From Hermatobates lingyangjiaoensis (lineage: Eukaryota > Arthropoda > Insecta > Hemiptera > Hermatobatidae): DNA of 64,000 bases. The DNA lies in the NCBI GenBank assembly GCA_026182355.1, contig JAPFBL010000068.1:7725001-7789000 (forward strand), in the 5' to 3' direction. Positions 1 to 11,960 of this stretch are shown here, piece after piece. How positions within the stretch are numbered: position 1 is the stretch's first letter; every line of letters starts with the position of its first letter. The translations under genes and the position numbers were made by a program. The notes beneath the pieces were generated by a model, which made no database searches, was not told the origin of the DNA, and saw only the letters and a program-made list of their open reading frames with translations.

Positions 1-3000
1 TTTTACAAACAAAGAGATTCAAAATCTAATTAATATATCCTTACTCTTACGATTATGAGAAGGTTTCAAATTCATTTCTGCTTTCTTTGGCGTTCAACTA
101 ATTAAGACAAATCAGCCTATTCAAGTTATTCAATTTTAACTTAAACATTAACCCAAAAATCAGACAATAAAATTTCTGTAACTAGCTTTCAATATTCACT
201 CAATAGTCTAGAGAAGATTTACAGAAACCTCTTGTAAAATAATATCCAAATGAAAAAATAAAAATCAGGTTAAATGAAATTTCCAGAATGATTTATAGTA
301 TTTGATAATAATGAAGGAACGAAGGGTACTTAGATGCTACTCTCGACAGGAAAACAAGAAGAAAATAATGATTATTTTTCAGCAATTTAGCATCATGTTA
401 GATCTGTTTAGTTTATGCAGAGTTGCAAGAAATATTGATACCCATTTTCTCTCTGGTTAGTGTCTTGTTATATATGAACCGTTACAATTAAGTGTCTAGT
501 AGTCACTTAAGAAAAACTCGCTGAAAATAATATTGATATCTTAGAATTAATTTGTAAGGTGTACAAAATTAATAATTCATTCTGAGGTAAAATGGATAAA
601 CCAACAAAAGTCTCCACACAAATGAAGTTTTATTAATAATTAAAACTAATAATATATATAACTAAAATTTTTCATATGTATGAGGTTACTGACTCCTCAG
701 TAGTAACATACTGAGGAATCAGTAACTGTCTATTATCAGTAACATACATACATCAGTATTCTAAGTATCAGTAACTTACTTAGAATACAACTGTCTATTC
801 TAAGTCAGTTGTATTCTAATGTTGAAGCAAGCACAAGTACGTATCAATAGGAATTTTAGGTTACTTGCTGTGCAAATATTTTGAAATATAGTAATAAACT
901 AGCAAGATGAATTATTCAAGCCTACATTACATACAAGTACAATTTTCATACAAGCAAATGGTGGTTGTTTATACCACTAACCACCTCAAACTACCTATTA
1001 AAGATAAACTTTTATAATTTCCACAAAAAAAAAATAATTATCTGAATGATGTAACATCGTCATCATCATCATTATTATTATCTACGTAACCCTCTTACCG
1101 TAAAATTACTGTAAAAATTGTATCATGAAGCCTACCATATTTGAAAAAAATAATCATTTAGTTAAATTGATTATTCAAGATTTTGGCAATATATTTAATT
1201 ATAGTACAGTTGAGCATAGACCAAACCAAATGTTTCTTAAAGAAACATCTAAACAAACAACTGCAATATAAAAGTAATTTTTACTTTAAGCAAGCTATAA
1301 ACAAAGCAAAACTGTCGCCCTTATTCCACAGTAAAATGTTACGCTTTCGGCAGTGTCTTTAAGGTTCTAATAATTTAAAAGTTTATTCACTCAACATGAT
1401 ATTTCATACAGTAAAGATAACTTCAAACAGTAAGTACAATTTTTGTCTTAACTTACTTCTGCAGTATCATAGTACTTAAATAGTTTAATATTAATAACAA
1501 ATGCAAATAATCAGATGATTACTTAATGATTGCTTTCAATGAATGTGATGGGCTGAATTTTAAATTAGCATTCTTTTTGGTTAACACATTTTGAATCTTA
1601 TTGCTAAAATGAAATCTTGTGGATTAAACATAATGTTAAGAATGATTTAAAATGCTCATTACCGATTATTTATGAAGAAGAATTACCTAATTTATTCAAA
1701 GTACATATTTGCTTCAGAATATTTTACTTAAGACGGCACCTATTTAATTAGAAATATGCTAAACTAATTGAAATATTGTTGCTTAATTAATTTTTTACAG
1801 TTTCTATAATTTAATTTAAGATAATATTACTACAATAATTTAAGATGATTGAAAAAATAGTATTTTCATTAAGTTATTAAAATGAATTATAAAAGTAATA
1901 CTTCTTATAATTTAGTAGCATTATTTTAACAGAATATCTTTGATACATATCATATTAAGAATGTCAATGTTCATCTTCATAAATAATATAGTATTAAGCA
2001 CTCTATATTGTATATATAAAGCATATTACGATTAAGACGTCCTCAAAAATAGATAATATTAATTACATTCATTGTAAATTTAGAAGGTGTAACTTACTTC
2101 AGTTATTGACGAGTAGTAAATTTCGTAGTTTGATTGTAATTTAGAATAAGAAGGTATTTTATTTTTGTGATGGGTATTGATACAATTATTAATGTTGAAA
2201 TTAGTTTAAAAATGACCACTCCAGACTTTTTAATAATGATTACATTTTCATCACAACCAGTTAATGGTTAATAATTAATTATAAATTAATTCAATAATAC
2301 ATTAACTCACAGTATTGTTAAGTGCATACTACTTCAGTTATTTTATGTAATGAACAAATTATACATTGTGCAATATATCTTTTTACTGTGTTTCATTTAG
2401 TGAAATTATTTCGGTAGTACAATCTTTTATATTAAGTAATCAAAAGTTACTCGTCCAAATGTCCATTATTAGGAATTATATCAACAATTATGAGAAGGAG
2501 AGCATATACATGTAGTCTATGGAAGGCAGTTAAATGCATTATGTACACATTTTTATTTTAATTTATTTCCAAATTTAATATGTTTCATAAATGAAATGAC
2601 ACCTCATTTATTTTTATTTTGCTTCGAATGCTGATTTGATTCTTGTTGACTTTTTTTTGTATATAAAGTAATGACTATTATTTGAAATTGTGATTCTGAC
2701 AAGTAACTGCAGAAAGAAGTTATTATTTGACTTTCTTTGTATTCCCAGTATCCAAAACGAAATTTACTTTCTATTGATCATAATATTGTGATGATGTTAT
2801 GTGCAAAATTGCAGGTTTTTTTTGTTCTCCAAAAATAAGAAACAATGGTTTGTGTTTTAGCATAAATTACCATAAATAACCTTTATCATGCTCCGATATT
2901 GACAAAAAGCTATGTAGTTCTTCTCATTTGGAATTATGTATATAATGAATTTCATATTTTTGTGTCAAACTGTAGGAATTATTCCTACCCACACCCACTC

Positions 3001-3371
3001 AGATATCATCAAGACAATTAATTTTAAAATCATATTTTGTTATTGTTACAACATTTTATTTGTAGTGAATTAAAATGCTATTCCCTAATCTATTGTTAAA
3101 TCATTTAGTAATAACTTATTTCTCGAAGTTTTGTCAAAACAGTGTTGTATTTTAAATATCGGCTGTTATTCTAAATTCTTTATTGATGTAAACCATATAG
3201 CAATAAGCATAAAATTTATCACTGAACCGTGTAAAAAACCTTCAATAAAATGTTACATTTAACAAATTTGTTTGATTATTTAATGAAGTAAATACCTAGT
3301 TATAATGGGGTTGGCCAATCTGTTCTAGGACTGCGTAAGTGAACTTCTGGACTCCCTAAAGTTCCTTGCAG
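1..3371. other. AT-rich non-coding stretch
   Basis: No convincing exon, transposon end or RNA gene was found here. The sequence is AT-rich with scattered homopolymer runs and a short ATC/ATT-rich patch near 1057-1081. It may be intron or intergenic DNA upstream of the exon at 3372. The only structure that stood out is the hairpin cluster near 683-822, listed separately. Confidence 0.5.
683..822. repeat. Cluster of three short hairpins
   Basis: Three inverted repeats follow one another: GTTACTGA...TCAGTAAC (with CTCAGTA/TACTGAG inside), then GTATTCTAAGTA...TACTTAGAATAC, then TAGAATACAACTG...CAGTTGTATTCTA. Parts of one hairpin reuse the arm of the next, so the stretch could fold in alternative ways. 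No transposon family or function is recognised. Confidence 0.6.
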
Positions 3372-3446
3372 GTCAGAACCCGTCAGTCTGCTGCTGCTCT
3401 TCATCAACGGAACATGGAGGAATGTTCACTGAGGCTCTATGCCCAG
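3372..3446 (+). CDS. Exon of an unrecognised plus-strand gene
   Basis: A 75-nt exon between a CAG acceptor (AG at 3370-3371) and a GTAATA donor at 3447. The preferred frame starts at 3372 in phase 0 and gives 25 residues containing RNMEECSLRLYAQ. Codon choice looks coding, with varied third positions unlike the AT-rich surroundings. It ends in phase 0 and joins the exon at 5021. A second reading starts at 3329 (acceptor TTCTAG) and is open for 39 codons in another frame, but it yields runs of Cys and Ser and looks less natural. I do not recognise the protein. The tandem array beginning at its donor carries decayed copies of the exon's 3' end, which independently marks this as a true exon boundary. 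Confidence 0.5.
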
Positions 3447-4640
3447 GTAATATAACAATTTTTCTTTGTTCACCAATAATGTCATTTGATATTTTATGTT
3501 AACATTTATCTTTTAACTATAATCTAACAATGTATCAACACATATATATTAAATTATACGGAATAAATAAGAATTTAAATGGTAGTTAATATTTTTCCTT
3601 GCGTAAGGTAATAATGATTTTTTTTTTTGTTCACCCATCATTTCACCTCATAATTATGTCACACTAGTCTTTTAGCTATAATTTTAACTACGTGTAACCT
3701 ATATATGTTAAATTATACGGAATAAATTAAAATTTAAATGGTAGTTATTTTTTTCTTTACTTTTTTTAAAAGTTAATTGCTTCTTTTTGATTCACCGATA
3801 TCAAATAAATTTAAAATAGCTTTTATTATCATAAAATTTGATTTAAGAAATACGTTTTTTATTTATTGAACTGAACCACTTAACAATTCCTTTTCGTCAT
3901 AAAACATGGCCGACAATGCAATGAGGTAATTTAATGCCAAGGTAATAATTAATTTTTTTTTTTGTTCACCCATAATGTCACTTGATAATTATGTAACACT
4001 ACTCTTTTAACTATAATTTTAACTACGTGTCAACCCATATATGTTAAATTATACAGAATAAGTTAAAATTTAAATGGTAGTTTTTTTTTCTTTACTTTTT
4101 TTTTAAAGTTAATTGCTTCTTTTTGATTCACCTATATCAAATAAATTTAAAATAACTTTTATTATCATAAAATTTGATTTAAGAAATACGTTTTTTATTT
4201 ATTGAACTGAACTACTTTTCAATTCCTTTTCGTCATAAAATATGGCCGACAATGCAAAGAGTTAATTTAATGCCAAGGTAATAATTAATTTTTTTTTTTC
4301 ACCCATAATGTCACTTGATAATTATGTCAAAACTACTCTTTTAACTATAATTTTAACTACGTGTCAACACTATGTTAAATTTTAGGCAATAAATTATAAT
4401 TTAATGGTAGATTATTTTTATACCTATGTTTAGTTAATTGCTTCTTATTGATTCACCAACATGAAACAAACCTAAAATGACTGTCATTATCATTAAAATT
4501 GATATGAAAAATAGATGCTTTTTTTTTATTTAACTGAACCAGTTTGTGATTGCTCTTGGTTATGATACATGGTAGACATGGCACTGTCGCATTATGCCAT
4601 GGTAATTAATAATTATTCTTTTTCATTTGGTAGCATATAT
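3447..4640 (+). repeat. Tandem array of ~335-bp units at a splice donor
   Basis: Units begin with GTAATA near 3447, 3610, 3942 and 4278, with a partial start near 4603. The first is short (~163 bp) and the others are ~325-335 bp. Each holds a T-rich run, GTTCACCCATAATGTCA, TTAACTACGTG and AATTTAAATGGTAG. The second, third and fourth units end in a block like ACATGGCCGACAATGCAATG followed by TGCCAAG. That block resembles the 3' end of the adjacent exon (ACATGGAGGAATG...TGCCCAG|GTAATA). The array therefore looks like a duplication of exon end plus intron start, now decayed by substitutions. Interruptions in every frame argue against the copies still being coding. Confidence 0.75.
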
Positions 4641-5020
4641 TTTGTATCAATTCTCATTTGTGTATATAGTGAGGATTTATGATGTTATGTCCATTTTATG
4701 CAATCTTTTTAAGAAGATCGATTAGCAAATATTTCTGTAATGCCATTGTAACGGTTGTTACCGAAGAATAAAATTATTAGGAATAGTTCTGTTTGTGAAT
4801 GAAGAAAACGAGAAAAAATACTTTATATGCTGAACTGATTTATGTTTTAATTATATAACTTTGACATACATTATTTGACATACATCTTTGACATACAATT
4901 ATTTGATTATGACTAGTCACAACAATGAGTGACAATGATTACATAATATTACATTATTACATTACAATTGAGTTAATATTAATGTTAATATTGAGTTAAT
5001 AATTATGTGTACTGTTGCAG

Positions 5021-5048
5021 GTACAGACGGAAGGATACCTGTACACAG
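5021..5048 (+). CDS. Small exon of the unrecognised plus-strand gene
   Basis: A 28-nt exon between a TGTTGCAG acceptor and a GTTAGT donor. In phase with the exon at 3372 it encodes VQTEGYLYT plus one nucleotide. That phase fits the acceptor at 5706, giving a continuous frame over three exons. The exon's small size keeps confidence moderate. Its rise in GC over the flanks and good splice signals support it. Confidence 0.45.
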
Positions 5049-5705
5049 GTTAGTGGGCATGTTTGTGGTTATTGCATGTAATAATTTACAGTACACAGCA
5101 AAACCGAAAATCAACACCGTACACTGTTCGAAACCCCCCCTCACTTCCACTGTTCTTCCCAGTCCAATCGTGATCTGTTAGGGCGTAAATCTGTTAAGGG
5201 TGTCTATAGGGTTTCTAGGTGTCCCTGAGTCATTCAGAATAATATATCCAAACATAAATCTTAGGCATTATATCTGAGCTTAGGCATATCTATTTTTGAG
5301 TGCATCATTATAATAAGTGATAAGTAACAGCGATTTTCTTCTAAAGAAGAGCTACTCACCCCAGCGGATTTGTTTTACTAAAGGCGGGGTGATATTTGTT
5401 CACCACTCTGAGCGAAAATTCTACAGTTTTCAACAAGATTATTCTTTAGTCAAAATAGGCTAGGCATAAAAACTTTTCAGTGAATTGAAAAAGAAATGCG
5501 AGTTCCTCCCTATCTCTATCAAAGTTTTTATCCCCAAACACCGAAGAAGACGCCGAGACTCATCAAGTGTATTTTTCTCTGGGCAGAAGAATAAGCAACA
5601 TGAAAGTAAGTCACATTATATTTATTTTTTGATGATTATTTTTACCGTATTGTATTTGATTTAATTAAAATATTTCTCGAATATGTGTATACAGTGTGCT
5701 TTCAG

Positions 5706-5784
5706 CTATTTTTAGAATTACCAGCTCCCCAACTTCAAGCAGTTTCAGAACCTGGATGCTAGAAACATGGCAAAAGCTTTTCAG
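5706..5784 (+). CDS. Exon of the unrecognised plus-strand gene
   Basis: A 79-nt exon after a TGTGCTTTCAG acceptor and before a GTATAT donor. Starting with two nucleotides that complete the split codon from 5048, it reads IFRITSSPTSSSFRTWMLE and then TWQKLF, ending two nucleotides into a codon. The frame is open throughout. A competing frame, reached only by adding a 19-nt microexon at 5587-5605, ends at a TAG at 5760 and would make this the last exon. I prefer the longer open reading. Downstream exons were not found; the next 650 bp is a fold-back repeat. Confidence 0.45.
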
Positions 5785-5834
5785 GTATATGAAGGTCATC
5801 ATACGACACCTTAATACATAATGTTTTAATATAT

Positions 5835-6481
5835 AAAACACAAGCTTTCGGCTCATCTTAGCCATCATCAGGTAAAAAAACGATAAACTAAAATGGTAAA
5901 AAAAACAAATACTATGGTAGTAAGTGTGGTTAACAACTAACTATGATGGAAATAACAAAACATGTGGAAGGGAGGGAGGAATAAGTAGGGGCCTGTGACA
6001 TGTAGGACAGGGCACTGAACTAAACTACCTGCGCCTCCCTACACCTACCTCTCCTACTAACTTACAGTTCGTATCAAAATTTTTTGAACTAGGTATTACA
6101 TTAAGGTCACTGTTTTGAATATTTAAACAAGTTTTATAGTCTTTGATGTAAAGGGCTTCGAGGATATGTAATTTGATGTCTCGGAAGCTTTAAATATTTA
6201 AAACAGTGACCTTAACGTAATACTTAGTTCAAACAATTTTGATACAAAGTTAGTATCAGAGGTAGTTGTAGGGGGATGCCCAGGTAGTTGGGCTCAGTGC
6301 CCTGTCCTGCATGCCTACATAGGCCCTCCTACTTACTCTTCCCTCCCTTCCGCATATTTTGTTATTTCCTTCATAGTTAGTTGTTAACCTCCTTAGTACC
6401 ATAGCATTTATTTTTCTTACCATTTTAGTTTATCATTTTTTACCTGATGATGGATAATGTGAGCTGTAAGCTTGTGTTTTA
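5835..6481. repeat. Fold-back element, ~290-bp arms
   Basis: Left arm about 5835-6127, right arm about 6188-6481, diverged and separated by ~60 bp. Landmarks include AAAACACAAGCTT...AAGCTTGTGTTTT at the tips and GACCTTAA-type blocks near the centre. The left arm carries a hammerhead-like core on the minus strand and the right arm a decayed copy on the plus strand. Arm divergence shows an old insertion. The pattern matches the PLE-derived palindromes later in the window, although no PLE coding sequence survives here. Confidence 0.75.
5841..5874 (-). ncRNA. Hammerhead-ribozyme-like motif
   Basis: On the minus strand: CTGATGA, one T, stem II GGCT/AGCC with a 6-nt loop, GAA, self-complementary AGCT, then T. 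Flanking UAC and GUG can pair as stem I. This fits a minimal type I hammerhead core apart from an extra nucleotide before stem II. Activity is inferred from motif layout only. Confidence 0.5.
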
Positions 6482-7269
6482 GAATAAAGTTTTTAAATAT
6501 TGAAAAAAAAAGAATATATGAAAATACATATTTATAGTAATTCTATTGTGTAGGTAACTTTTCGTTGAATACATAAGTATTTTACATTTTTTTAAATCTA
6601 TATATGCCTTACTGTTTCTGTCTACTCTGTTGTGTAATTCATATGTTATGGCACTAGTAACGCTGTTGATATATAAGAAGAAATGTGGCAATATATTTCT
6701 TTAATTATATTAAAGGTATATGTGTGAGGTACCTCATATATGTTGAATATATGTGTTTGATGTATTTAAGTTTTTATTGACATATATGTTTGTAAACTAC
6801 TCTTCCATGCAACTAATATGATTTCAAGGGATAGAAACGTATTTGAAGTAATGAAGAGGTGTTGATCACTTTAAAATTTGTTGTATTCTACTGTGTGAGG
6901 TAAGTTATGGTTGTTGTATACAATAGATGTTTTAGTAACTTTAAATTTATATTAATTTATTTTATATTAATTTATATAAATTTACTAACTTTAATTTTTA
7001 TAAGTATATTTTCTTGTCGTTTGTTTTGCATGTAAAAACTGTTTTCAGGTATATGGTATATGGAGATCTAGGTTTACAACCTTCTTTTAATTTTACTGTA
7101 GGAGGTAACATGTAACATTTGAATTTAATGATATTTAAATGCCTATTTTGTAGCTGTTTCTCTTCTATTCTACCAATAAAATCAAATGATAAAGGAATGG
7201 AAACCCTTTTGAGGAAGAAGTATGATTACATCCTTACATTGGAATTCTGTTTTATGAAGTAACATTGAA

Positions 7270-8720
7270 TTTGGAATTGCTAAATAGGTATGTGTTCTAT
7301 GATTTATAAGACAACACTTACATAACTATTTATATTCTACTGTTTCATGTAATTAATATGACTATGGGGTAGAAATAGAATGATGTGTATAAACAAATAT
7401 GATTATTCTTATTTTAGTTATAATTTGTATATTGCCTTATATATGATAAGTAGGTATGTGTTTTATGATCTGTATGTCAACATTTACATAGTTATTTCTA
7501 TTCTACTCATTTATGTAACTTATGTGATTATGGCACTAGATATGGTATGATGAATATAACATGTATTATATTTCTTATTTTAGTTATAATTTGTATATTG
7601 CCTTAAAGATGTTAAGTAGGTATGTATTTATGATCTGTATGTCAACATTTACACAGCTATTTATATTCTACTCTGTTATGCAACTTATTTGGTTATGGAG
7701 CTAGATATGGTATGGTGTATATAATCATGTATTATTAACTTATTTTAGTTATAATGTTTATTTTGCCTTATAGATGTTAAGTAGGTATGTGTTTTATGAT
7801 GTTTATGTCAACATTTACATAGTTATTTCTATTCTACTCTATTATGTAACTTATGTGATTATGGGGCTAAGAATGGTATGATATATAGAGTCATGTATTA
7901 TTATTCTTATTTAGTTATAATGTTTATTTTGCCTTTAGTTGTTAAGTTGGTATGTATTTATGATCTATATGTCAACATTTACATAGCTATTTCTATTCTA
8001 ATCTACGATGTTTATCTTTAAGTTAGTCAGGGGGGGAGGGGCACATTTAGTCAGGGGGGGTCCTGGGGCTTGGGTGGCTACCAGGCGGGTCCGCAGGTGG
8101 TGGATAGCGGAAGGCCCTGTACGACCCGTTCGCTATCAGGGTAACCCCGAATAGTTAATAAGGGGTCCCGAACCAACCCCTCTCAAGCCACGTTTTAACA
8201 TCATACAAGTTCAAGTAACTGAAAATGTAACTCAGTATTTAATGAGTACCCCGAACATCATTAATCTGACATTTTTTGTCAAATTTTCGTTAAATTTAGT
8301 TTTAATTGGTTTCTTGTGTTTCATAACTATTGTTTTATTTACAGGTAAATAGTCCACACAGTGGTCCAAAGAATTAATAGATGAATGTTACCATTTTAAC
8401 AAATCAAGATCAACAGTAAACCTTCTTCTGAACTTAAAACTTCATTGATCTGTGTTTTATGATGTCTATGTCTACATTTACATAGGTATTTCTATTCTAC
8501 TCTTTTATGTAACTTATATGATTATGGAGCTAGATATGGTATGATGTATATACTCATGTATTATTATTCTTATTTTAGTTATAAAGTTTATTTTGCCTTA
8601 TCGTTGTAAGTAGGTATGCGTGTTATGATCTGTATCAACATTTACATAGCTATATCTATTCTACTCTTCTATGTAACTATGTGATTATGGGGCTAGATAT
8701 GGTATGATGTATATAGTCAT
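7270..8720. repeat. ~165-bp tandem repeat array
   Basis: Units share TATGTGTTTTATGATCTGTA, TCAACATTTACATAG, TCTATTCTACTC and GATTATGG. Phrases recur near 7290, 7450, 7617, 7781, 7947, 8451 and 8608, a spacing of about 165 bp where uninterrupted. Weaker related sequence may extend upstream to about 6540. A GC-rich insert splits the array at 8054-8448, and a second copy of the same insert lies at its right edge. No open frame is conserved between units, so this looks like a small satellite. Confidence 0.75.
8054..8448 (+). mobile_element. GC-rich interspersed insert, copy 1
   Basis: A ~395-bp block starting in a G run, then TCCTGGGGCTTGGGTGGCTA, CCAGGCGGGTCCGCAGGTGG and GATAGCGG...CGCTATC, which can form a hairpin. 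It ends near AACTTCATTGA, where the 165-bp array resumes. The GC-rich head and AT-rich tail are shared with the copy at 8722-9110. It may be a 5'-UTR-like or SINE-like retroelement, possibly with a structured RNA head; no coding part is visible and the family is not identified. Confidence 0.5.
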
Positions 8721-8721
8721 G

Positions 8722-9110
8722 TGGGGGGGGGGGGGGGGTCCTGGGGCTCTAGGTGGCTACCAGGCGGGTCCGCAGGTGGTGGATAACGGAAGGCCCCATA
8801 CGACCTGTTCGCTATCAGGGTAACCTCGAATAGTTAATAATGGGTCCCAATCCACGTTTTGATATCATACAATTTTGTATAACTGAAAATGTAACTCAGT
8901 TTTTAATCAGTATCGCGGGCAGCATCATCTGACATTTCTGTCAATATTTCAGTGGATTTAGTTTTTAACGGGTTTGTTGTGTTTCTTAACTATTATTTTA
9001 TTTACAGATAAATAGTCTATACACAATAGTTCAAACAATTATTAATAGAATGTTTTTTACATCAAATCATGATCAACAGCAAACCTTCTTCTGAACTTAA
9101 GACTTCATTA
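8722..9110 (+). mobile_element. GC-rich interspersed insert, copy 2
   Basis: Second copy of the element at 8054, in the same orientation, diverged at many positions but colinear from the G run to the ACTTCATTA tail. It begins with 17 consecutive G residues (8722-8738), which replace the array sequence after GTCATGT. The two copies may be independent insertions or one insertion copied during array expansion. Confidence 0.5.
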
Positions 9111-9780
9111 AGTGCTGTCTCCTCATGGTAGTATCAGAGCATACCTTCAAAGATTTAGCATCACGACTGCATTCTCCTACCTACCTGTCTTTTCTTAAGT
9201 CAATAGTGATGTAAACGTCTCCCAAACATGGGTACACATTATTCTTTATTGATCAATATTTGATATGGAGTGGCCTTTGTTAATTCAACATGTGATTTTT
9301 CGTCCTACACTGACTTGGCCACCTAGAGTGAGCATATTTATGTTAAAACTTATGATACCTTGTACAATTCTTTGTTCATACTAAGAATTCTTATACAATT
9401 ACATTATCTTTGTGATTTGCAGTATCTTTACATGATATTGATATGTGACGAATGGACTCTTTCCTCAAGAATGAGAACTTATATATGTTGACAATATCCA
9501 GTTTTTTCACTAATCTAGTCTAATAGTTTATATTTATTATTTTTAATAATTAGAAGCTCCCAACTGTAAGAGGTTAAAATTATATTGAATAGCTTTGTCT
9601 TTGATTTGAGTATGTAAACTGGCTAATTGCTAACATGTTTTCTATCTATATACATTCATTGCAACATTATAACAGAGTACAGAAGGTAGTAAAGATAACA
9701 CTCGCACAGAAAAAATTGGTACATATAATTTTTGACAAAGGGGAAGGCAAATGATTTTATTAAATAAAAAAAGCCATATA

Positions 9781-10215
9781 ATTCCCAGTATAATCTATAT
9801 AAATAAAAGAATGATTTTGTCTGCATATTGCTTAGAACTGACTTATTTCAAGTTTTCTTTACGTTTCATACAATGGAGAAACCGAATCCACCCTTAGAAA
9901 AATTTCTGTCGGTTCGTCCGCAAAATTATGTCACAAGTAATCTCAGCTACCATAAGACATATCAAATTGAAACTGTGACAGTAGATTTGTGTATGTCTAA
10001 CTTAAAATATAGGTTCCAAGTTGATTGGAAATTCAACGTAGAAGTGAAGTTATGAACTTTTAAAGCAAAAATGTTTGTCACACGTAAACTCAGCCACCAT
10101 GAGACATAGCGAGCTGAAAATTTGACACTAGATTTGTGTATGCCTAACTTAAAGTATAGGCTCTAAATAGATTGATAATTCAGTGGAAAAGCGAAGTTAT
10201 GGACCTTTAAGCTGT
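9781..10215 (+). repeat. Imperfect direct duplication with transposon-like head
   Basis: After CTATATAAATAAAAGAATG, a head commonly seen in insect interspersed repeats, a ~130-bp unit occurs twice (about 9948-10075 and 10077-10205). Each copy holds GTCACA.GTAA.CTCAGC, AGATTTGTGTATG and GAAGTTATG.ACTTT. The 75-codon open frame across the first copy is not maintained in the second, so I do not call a gene. A Helitron or similar element is possible but no termini were recognised. Confidence 0.4.
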
Positions 10216-11626
10216 ATTTTAATAACTTCAAAGACAAGTTTATTTTGAAAATACACAGGTGTAGCAAGTAGGTATTGTTAGTTGATTTTAATTTCATTTG
10301 AGGATATAAATATATTGCTTATTTGACATCATTGAAAAGGTGTTTCCTAGAGTTGAGGATGTACTATCTATTAAGAATAATAATTTTGTGAACGAGCAAT
10401 TCTCAACCCTTAATATGAACAGGCAGGAAAAATCAACAAACAAGTTCTTACGCTATATCAAGTCGAGGAAAGAACTTACAAGTCAGTAAAGAGAGTGATT
10501 AGGATGAGGAAGCCGTTCATTGTCCAACTGAACGAAGCTACACAGTAATGATGTGATAATATAGTGTGTTGAAAAAAAGCAAAAATGTTAAATGCATGAT
10601 GTTTATAAAGGGCTATGCGAAGAAAACTGACATAAAAAATTGAAAGTACAATAAAAGAGAATTGGGCAAAGCTATAGAAACAAAAATTATAAAAACATAC
10701 AATTTTATTTGCAGGGTGGAGTTGGAATATACTTTATGAAACATTTAGATTACTTTAAATATTATTGTTTTTATTCTTTGTAGAAGCTATATTAAAAAAA
10801 TTATTGAAATTAATAAATAAATATAATTCCTCTCTTTTCGTAATGATTTAAGAAGAATTTATCCGATTGTCTTAAATATCTCTACATTATGGCATTGCTA
10901 AGAGAATTCATTTAAAAGGCAAGAAAGAGTTTCCTAGCATAATCTTTGAAATGATATTTTACATTTTACCATTAACCAATTGTGGACTAATTAAAGACAT
11001 GTATGAGAGAGAGCGCGTGAGTGTAAGACTGAAGAGACAGAAGAAGTATACGAAGTAATTATGGATACAGATGCTGAACTTCATGGAACATTTCATTACT
11101 CATCCGTAATATGCTAACATTTTTAGAACCTTGTATACACAAGACCGAAATAATACCTTAATAAAAGTCAATTTTACAGGGATTGAGGACAAAGAATCTT
11201 GGGATCAGTATTCATTTGTTTAATCAAACTCATTAAACATACTTCATTGAACCACAATAATATAAAAATTTCACAATTCTACTTCTTATAAAAATCTTTG
11301 TAATTTTTACGATATCACGAAGAATTAAAGCTATTTACAACATATTTTACACATCTGCTTTGCTTATGGCATACATTACATAGTGTCCTTTTCTGTATAC
11401 GACTTATACTAACTTTGTTACTTTCTTTCTCAGGTAAATCATCAAACTTAGTATATTTAATGCATTACTGATCCATTATTATTAATGAATTTATTAATGA
11501 CAAGTTTTTTTTTATTTTATGGTGGACAACAATGGATTTAACTATTATTTATATTGTATTCTCGTCAAATTTATCTTTTATATGTATATATGATATTAAT
11601 ATATCACATATATGTAGACAAAGAAA
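10216..11626. other. Non-coding stretch, nothing recognised
   Basis: AT-rich sequence without a supported exon, repeat pair or RNA gene. A slightly GC-richer patch near 10330-10560 was read in all frames and is broken by stops. Confidence 0.4.
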
Positions 11627-11849
11627 CATATAGAAATTAGAAACACATACTTACAGTTTTTAATTTTTGGTTTGAACCGTCTTCAGGAGAGATAAGAGAG
11701 GTAAACCAAGCGCACTGGTACAGAGACGGTTGGAGACGGTAAACTCGAATCTCTGTACCAGTGCGGTTGGTTTCCCTCTCCTATATCTCCTGAAGACGGT
11801 TCAAACCGAAAATTAAAGACTGTATGTGTGAGTTTTTAATTTCTATATG
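11627..11849. repeat. Fold-back with hammerhead-like tips, upstream of the viral gene
   Basis: Arms of ~96 bp (about 11627-11725 and 11751-11849) around a ~25-bp spacer. The arms share CACTGGTACAGAGA and its complement, CTTCAGGAGAGATA and its complement, and the outer AATTAGAAACACATAC. Each arm contains a hammerhead-like core facing outwards: plus strand at 11787-11820 (CTGAAGA, C, GGTT/ACC, GAA, AATT, A) and its mirror on the minus strand. The same fold-back type recurs at 38002-38255. It lies ~110 bp before the viral glycoprotein reading frame. Confidence 0.7.
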
Positions 11850-11874
11850 TTTTTTTTGTACATTGAACTTTATA

Positions 11875-11916
11875 GGATTCGGTCAATTTTCCAGGATCAA
11901 AATCAAACTCTCAATG
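11875..11916 (-). repeat. Inverted flank of the viral insertion, left
   Basis: This 42-bp block is the reverse complement of 14068-14109, with one or two differences. It contains GGATTCGGTCAATTTTCCAG and TCAAACTCTCAATG. The same block occurs in PLE-derived repeats at about 44487-44528 and 46650-46695. Confidence 0.75.
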
Positions 11917-11960
11917 GTAAGAATTAAACGATTACCAATTGTTTTAAAATTCTTACTATT

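Noticed and set aside
5587..5605. 19-nt microexon between GGGCAG and GTAAGT
   Set aside because: It fits phase only with the less coding-like frame of the first exon and leads to an early stop; in the preferred frame it brings a TAA.
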